Shown in pieces: positions 59,801 to 64,000 of a stretch of 64,000 bases of DNA. The stretch lies in the NCBI GenBank assembly GCA_018873245.2, contig JAEMBT020000007.1, positions 5,797,129 through 5,861,128 on the forward strand, given 5' to 3'. The position numbers and the translations under genes are program-made. This stretch comes from Archegozetes longisetosus. Lineage: Eukaryota; Arthropoda; Arachnida; Sarcoptiformes; Trhypochthoniidae. The number at the start of each line of letters is the position of its first letter. The first letter of the stretch is position 1. Under the pieces are notes generated by a model that was given only the letters and a program-made list of their open reading frames with translations, searched no databases and was not told where the DNA came from.

Positions 59801-60463
59801 CTTTCATGTCGTTCTGTTATTTGCAAAATTTTCACCAAACAAATACAAATTATTAATCTTTTAATCAGTTCAGTCAAACCATTAGATGACTTAATTGAAA
59901 CTGAATTTCCTTTATCATACTTGTAATTGTCACTTGGCTTATGTCAGTTTCGCTCCTATATTAATATGAAAACATTTTATTTGGTATCAAGCAAAACGAT
60001 AAATCTTTTCAGTGTTTCTCAATAAAAGTTTATATCTTTCTCTTAATAGACCAATAGAATAGTCGTAAAAAATTCTTTATTTGCTTATCGTGTGGTCACA
60101 GGATTAAGATTTAATAAGAGCATCACTTATAGCTTAAGGTGAATGTGGAGTTTATTTGAGTCTTACTCAAATTCAGATAGTAAACTTGAACTCAGTCTAA
60201 GCTAGAAACTTTCGGAGAATTACATGAGATTGTCGCAAAAAAGTATCAACCAAAAATTGTTTGATAGAGTGGTATAAATATTTAAGTGATGGTTCTATTT
60301 GAAAGCATGACAATAGCGATTGAGTGGATATTAAAGTGGAAGTAGAGTAAGAATAGGACAGTATATTGTCAATGAAGTGGTTTTATCTATTTTGAGCGAA
60401 TGACTTACCCAAATAAGTGGAGGCACCCGTCAGGATAAACAGAACTTTCAGTGCATCTAACAT
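38120..60463 (-). CDS. CadN: N-cadherin (non-chordate type), 14 exons, 1752 aa
   Basis: Exons: 60463-60409, 51352-51194, 49072-48972, 48535-48386, 47139-46588, 46461-45627, 45526-44661, 42825-42318, 42158-41736, 41472-40747, 40263-40083, 39629-39400, 38646-38407, 38352-38120. All joins are GT-AG with matching phase, 5259 nt. A signal peptide (1-18) is followed by about 135 aa of divergent prodomain-like sequence. Cadherin repeats follow to about 750, with linkers DINDNAPF, DVNDMPPKF, DINDNEPQF, DVNDNAPNL and DINDN. Then come the membrane-proximal non-chordate region, EGF (CLNGGTC), LamG, EGF (CQNGKC), LamG and a Cys-rich EGF-like segment ending near 1570. A transmembrane segment lies near 1575-1605. 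The tail has CIYSLEGSGDTVCSLSSLSS, the beta-catenin-binding pattern. It mediates calcium-dependent adhesion and axon/synapse patterning in relatives. At 1752 aa it is far shorter than Drosophila CadN and nearer CadN2. Exon 1 is 9 kb away and joined only by phase. Further exons may exist in that intron. Confidence 0.85.
38721..39391 (+). mobile_element. Tc1/Tc3-like element with double inverted repeats in cadherin intron 12
   Basis: The TIRs CAGTGAGGCTCATAATTATA and CAGTAAAGCTCATAATTATG (inverted) define the ends. Left flank is TA. The right flank is TG, so the duplication has decayed. A second, inner inverted pair (tatgtgcaaaattataagacc near 38897 and its complement near 39193-39215) gives a nested TIR arrangement. 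The right end starts at the ninth intron base after the exon 12 donor. Confidence 0.8.
39044..39186 (+). pseudogene. Tc3-like transposase N-terminus
   Basis: From the ATG at 39044 the first about 47 residues form a paired-type helix-turn-helix (LTEYECGQIAALNATG, then MSQRKIAVKIGRSKTVVTNY, then LADPE). After that the frame runs directly into inner-repeat sequence, so the catalytic domain has been deleted. Confidence 0.75.
41507..41640. repeat. Imperfect ~130-bp hairpin in cadherin intron 9
   Basis: gggagttatgtg (about 41528) pairs with cacataactccc (about 41613). Pairing extends outward (gatgaggtgttt / aaacatctcatt) and inward (accagaacta / tagtt). Likely a tiny inverted-repeat element. Confidence 0.55.
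42826..44660. other. Cadherin intron 7 (1.8 kb)
   Basis: Contains the foldback element 43133-44040. The rest has no recognised feature. Confidence 0.6.
43133..44040. mobile_element. Foldback element, ~325-bp near-identical arms
   Basis: GACTATGGTCGGATAAG at 43133 and complement ending at 44040. Each arm of about 325 bp (to about 43460, from about 43720) shows only a few mismatches. The 260-bp centre is unrelated to either arm and holds no gene. No target duplication is obvious. The high arm identity suggests recent insertion or arm homogenisation. Confidence 0.85.
47140..48385. other. Cadherin intron 4 (1.2 kb)
   Basis: Contains the (CT)n microsatellite. Otherwise nothing is recognised. Confidence 0.6.
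47794..47833. repeat. (CT)20 microsatellite
   Basis: About 20 uninterrupted CT units, (GA)n on the cadherin sense strand. Confidence 0.95.
49073..51193. other. Cadherin intron 2 (2.1 kb)
   Basis: No exon, repeat or transposon recognised. Confidence 0.5.
51473..51754. mobile_element. hAT-like fragment, family 2 copy 1
   Basis: Starts CAGTGGTAAAACCAG and ends with the complement of TAGTGGATTCAGCAA. The interior matches 57173-57449 in the same orientation (for example ttgtaataattgc.gcaaaa and attacacattaggttt). No target duplication found. Confidence 0.6.
55406..55484. repeat. 26-bp tandem repeat, three copies
   Basis: The unit gaatccagctgaaaattctacatcca occurs three times, the first copy with one extra A. 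Confidence 0.95.
57173..57449. mobile_element. hAT-like fragment, family 2 copy 2
   Basis: Starts CAGTAGCCACTGACC and ends with the complement of CAGTGGCGAAGC. Flanks GCAATAGC and GTAATAGC (7 of 8 identical) suggest an 8-bp duplication. Homologous to 51473-51754. Confidence 0.65.
58137..58593. mobile_element. hAT MITE, 8-bp TSD
   Basis: GTTATAAC at 58129-58136 and 58594-58601 flanks TIRs CAAAGTGCAGACTTTCCGGA and CAGAGTCGAGACTTTCCGGA (inverted). The motif tccgga(a) is repeated inside both ends. No transposase. Confidence 0.9.
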
Positions 60464-63400
60464 TTGGAATCAAATGTAGAGAACATTCAATAAATTGCAA
60501 CTATTTGTATCAAATAATCACTCTCTTATAAAAGTGTAAACAGTTTTTAGACATTTAACGATCAAATCCACTTATATTGCGACAGTCGTTCCAATACTAA
60601 TCAATCTTTTCTATTATCCTAAAAATATTTACAAATTATTTTAATTATGCAAACTTTTACTAAACTACATATTTTATAGACTGAATTAATGTTAGAATTT
60701 TTTACTCACGTATAGAATCAAACAATTAAACCAAACAATGAAGTGATAATGCATTCTGATACACTTGAGCGCACTATTTGATTGATTTGCAGTTTTCATA
60801 AGTCCTCAAATAGTTAATTGAATGATTAGTTCAGACGAGTGGCTTTCATTTCATCATGCGGTGCATGAATGTGTGATTTCCAGTTCATGTCAGTTCTTAT
60901 GTTGATTCTTATGTCAGTTCATTGAGACGAATGTCTCAAAAATGCCAACTTCTCGTTCAAAATCAAAACTCCACACATACTTTTGCAGCAGTAAAGTAAA
61001 AGTTCAAGTCTTTCAACAAATTTATGGACTGTTAGCAGAAGAGAGCATTAGCCAAATTTAATCTTTAACGATTATAACATTTTTGCGATAAGTTTTAAAT
61101 GATGTAATAGGAGTTTAGTGGCTAGAACTAAATGTCTTTATTTAATACTTATGGCAAACCTCATAAGTTAAACTTATTTTGACAGAATCTCAAAATTGTT
61201 TACGATCTGAAACAACCACAAAATGTTGTTTTCTAAGTCCCATAAGTCATAAAATGTCACTCGAATTCCACAAAATAAGTTTTATCAAAGAGAGAAATTC
61301 TTGGATTACGCATAAACATATTTCATAGTCAATTATTTTACTCATACTTCAGTCAAAAGTTTGTAATATTTGATTTATTTTGGCATAATTTCACAAGAAA
61401 TAAATCGAGTTTCGAAGCAATTTTAGAACAAGTTTTATTGAAACGGTTATTGAACGACTAAACTTATGGAGAGATTGAGAAAGCTTCATAAAACAATTAT
61501 GAGGAGATCAACAACGTAGCAATCACTCATTTATTCAAAGTACTGGCAAAAAGTGGACGTCGACATAAATAATCCATAATCTTGAATAAAGCTTAGCATA
61601 GATTTTCAATATGATGCCAACATGAGAAATATGGTTATGACCAGCAGAGGAAAGCGTTTCAGTACTGATATACTCGAATGTTGAGACTGTACAGAATAAG
61701 ACTGCGAGTGTTAAACGTATGCATTCAATAGAACCGCATCTTATGCATTAGAGACCGGCAAATACTATTGTATTTTTCAGCAAGAATCTACTGCGAGATA
61801 TTTGTATTTTAGCTTTTTATCCAATGCGTTGCCCGCTCTTTCTCTTTTCGTATCTATATATAAGGGCAGTAACACAATGGCAGTGCGCCAGTATTTTACA
61901 TGACTCTTGTGTGATCAATACCAAGCCAGACATTAAGCTTGCGATGCGCTCTAAGCAAATACTATCGGCACAACAAGAGCCGCGACAACAATTTATTACA
62001 TTTTGATGAACTTTAACAGAATTCGAATCACTTCCCGAACACTGGTGTGAACTGCAATTAGTTTGATGTTAGATCCGTTTCTGTAAGTTTTGCTATTTGA
62101 AAAAAATTAGCACAAAAATTATAGAGAAATTGTAGACAAACATAAGACAAAGCTTCAACTCAAATGATTAATTATGTACATTATACAGTTAGTTAGTAAT
62201 CTTGAGTGACATTTGCTACGAAAAAAGAGAGAACATGTTATTAAACCGTGAAATTTTTTCTTTCGTATATTTTAATTCTGTCTACTTTTCACTAATTATT
62301 TTTCACCGCTTCAAATACTCTAATCTATTTTCTTATAGATGAGATTTTATTCATCATAATTCTTCTAAAGTCTTTACATTCAATTTTATGACATTTATCG
62401 TGTAAATTGTTGAAAATTAGCTTCAAAAATGATTTATTGGATAACTTGAGTTCACTTTTAAAGATCTGTATCATTATGAGGGAAAATATAGGAACAATGT
62501 ATGAGAGGTATTCAATGCTTGAGCGAAACAGCTTATTATTCCCGAGTAAGTGTTGTGATCCTCATCAGCGGAAGTAAAAATATAAGTCCTCTAAACAATG
62601 GTTACATATACGGAAATGCACACTAATGAACAGAAGCACTCGAAAAATATCACTCAATAAAAGAGAAGAGTAACAAAACAAGGAGTACGGCATACCCGAC
62701 GAAACAAAAGCAGACATAGCAACTCAAGTAAAGGTATGCATAAGGATGTGTCTCAAACAATAGCTCATATACTTGTTTAAACACATATATAGGAAAATGC
62801 AAATCTAATCAAGCGCTTGGTAGAAAATCAGCTCTAAAGCATGGCAAAGAGCTCATCACCAGTTGTCTCCTGTATCCATGTCTGGTTTTTATTTCAATTA
62901 CTGTATACGCAAAGTTTTACAGATAGTAATATTCCCCATAAGAATACTTTACTGTAATGTCCAAACGATTTCCAATGGAAAACTTTTTTAAAGCATTTGT
63001 GCCGAATTAGTCAAAAAAGCCATTTATAGTCCACTTCAGAAAAGGCCAGATTTACTGTAGGCCAGTATATCTGAGAGACTGCCCCGAAGTGATTGATAAA
63101 TAGGAGTATTAGCTAACTATACGAACAATGGCTTTAAATCAAAATTGATAAGAAATTTGTGGTTCGGCTCATAAATTGACTTCACTAGAACTCTTATTTG
63201 TTCGTATCTCAACTGCATTATCGATAATATGAAAACTTTTTTTATTACTTTTCCAGTGATGAATAAGAGAAATTGGTATTCGGTCTCTCTTAGAATAGAA
63301 TAGAATTCTTTACATGATAAGAAATTAGATATTAACGTCTAATATATTATAATTATCTAAACATTCAATTATGCAAATCAGTGATATTTAGTTGCACGAT

Positions 63401-64000
63401 ACCCTATTTTTGGATAAGCTTTTCAGCTGTTTTACATAACAAAGAATATAGTGCTCGAAGAAAACTGCAACATATTTGTTATCATAAAAGTTTATGGCAT
63501 AAAAACACTTTTTTATCATTGAATTATTATGTTGAACAAAATGCTGATTTCCGATAACAGAATTCATAGGAAAAAGTTTGTTATAAAAGGCGTCATATCG
63601 TGTTAAGTTAAATATAAGAGATATTTTATTATGATCTCTAGTATGTGTATTCATGTACAGTTGAAAGCAGAGATATCCCCTTTAACCCCTGATTTGCACA
63701 GTAGATGCTGAAAAATCTAATAGCTTCACACAAACAACAACTGTTAGAATATAACTCATAGTTTCTGAATAAAAAGTAACACTTAATCATAAGGTAAATA
63801 TTTATTGACTAACTTATAATAATAAAGATTTTAGCCGTAAAACCTACTTTTAAACTGACTTTAGCTACAAAAGCTCTAAAAGTGCATTAAATCATTGATT
63901 TTAGAGACTCTCAGGCCTTCTTATTAAAATATCAAGTTTAAAGTCTAATACTTCTTCATTAAGTCATTAAATGAACTGACAAAGGCTCGAAAATTTGCTG
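60464..64000. other. Region upstream of the cadherin gene
   Basis: No gene recognised on either strand. A promoter-like patch lies at 61700-62030. Confidence 0.5.
61850..61864. promoter_or_regulatory. Candidate core promoter (TATATATA, readable both ways)
   Basis: The string tatctatatataaggg lies in a locally GC-richer patch about 1.4 kb upstream of the cadherin ATG. On the plus strand it reads TATATATAAGG and on the minus strand CTTATATATAG. It could be the cadherin promoter if there is an untranslated first exon. This is inference from position only. Confidence 0.2.

Larger units (their letters stand above)
51353..60408. other. Cadherin intron 1 (9 kb)
   Basis: Holds a related pair of hAT-like fragments (51473-51754, 57173-57449), a 26-bp tandem triplicate (55406-55484) and a hAT MITE (58137-58593). 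No further exon was recognised, but a divergent one could be missed. Confidence 0.5.

Noticed and set aside
61824..62006. 60-aa plus-strand ORF near the TATA-like string
   Set aside because: The frame begins upstream of the TATA string and has no signal peptide or motif.
1..64000. tRNA, rRNA, CRISPR, riboswitch or bacterial operon features
   Set aside because: Looked for by eye on both strands and none seen. The sequence is eukaryotic.

Overview
This is an AT-rich nuclear segment from an animal genome, very probably an arthropod and plausibly a mite or another chelicerate. The clade is inferred from the short (60-100 bp) GT-AG introns, a non-chordate-type N-cadherin, small secreted-peptide gene families and the transposon mix. 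No tRNA, rRNA, CRISPR or bacterial-type gene organisation was seen.

Left part (1-8.4 kb): a tandem segmental duplication. Three copies of a small secreted-peptide gene (78 aa, minus strand) lie in repeat units of roughly 3.5-3.9 kb, the third truncated. A foldback transposon (747-1791) interrupts unit 1 and a Merlin-like element (4111-4950) interrupts unit 2. In each case the other unit preserves the empty target site. From 9.9 to 10.9 kb lies a degraded copper monooxygenase (dopamine beta-hydroxylase-like) pseudogene. At 12.0-13.0 kb a two-exon gene encodes a basic, His/Lys-rich secreted peptide.

Middle (14-35 kb): a transposon-rich stretch (hAT, foldback or MULE-like, mariner, Tigger/pogo, solo LTRs, a Polinton-like polymerase remnant). 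It surrounds a minus-strand cluster of related secreted proteins. Three genes can be assembled as signal-peptide exon, variable hydrophilic exon and 10-cysteine exon (22279-25911, 26453-27226, 27758-28469). One further 10-Cys exon (19928-20334) and one pseudogene copy (35093-35752) share the spacing. This family, which I do not recognise, is the best candidate for an undescribed system. A two-exon GPCR of the biogenic-amine class (29445-30603) next to it keeps the receptor scaffold but lacks the amine-binding aspartate.

Right part (38.1-60.5 kb): one large minus-strand gene, a complete-looking N-cadherin. I assembled 14 exons whose phases all agree (5259 nt, 1752 aa): signal peptide, a run of cadherin repeats, a non-chordate membrane-proximal region, EGF/LamG/EGF/LamG/EGF, a transmembrane segment and a short catenin-binding tail. 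Its introns hold a Tc1-like element 8 bp from a splice donor, a 908-bp foldback element and three hAT-type elements. A second segmental duplication (about 27.96-29.28 kb against 35.2-38.1 kb) ends within a few bases of the cadherin stop codon. From 60.5 to 64 kb I see no gene.

All exon joins were made by eye from phase and GT-AG signals and need transcript support.
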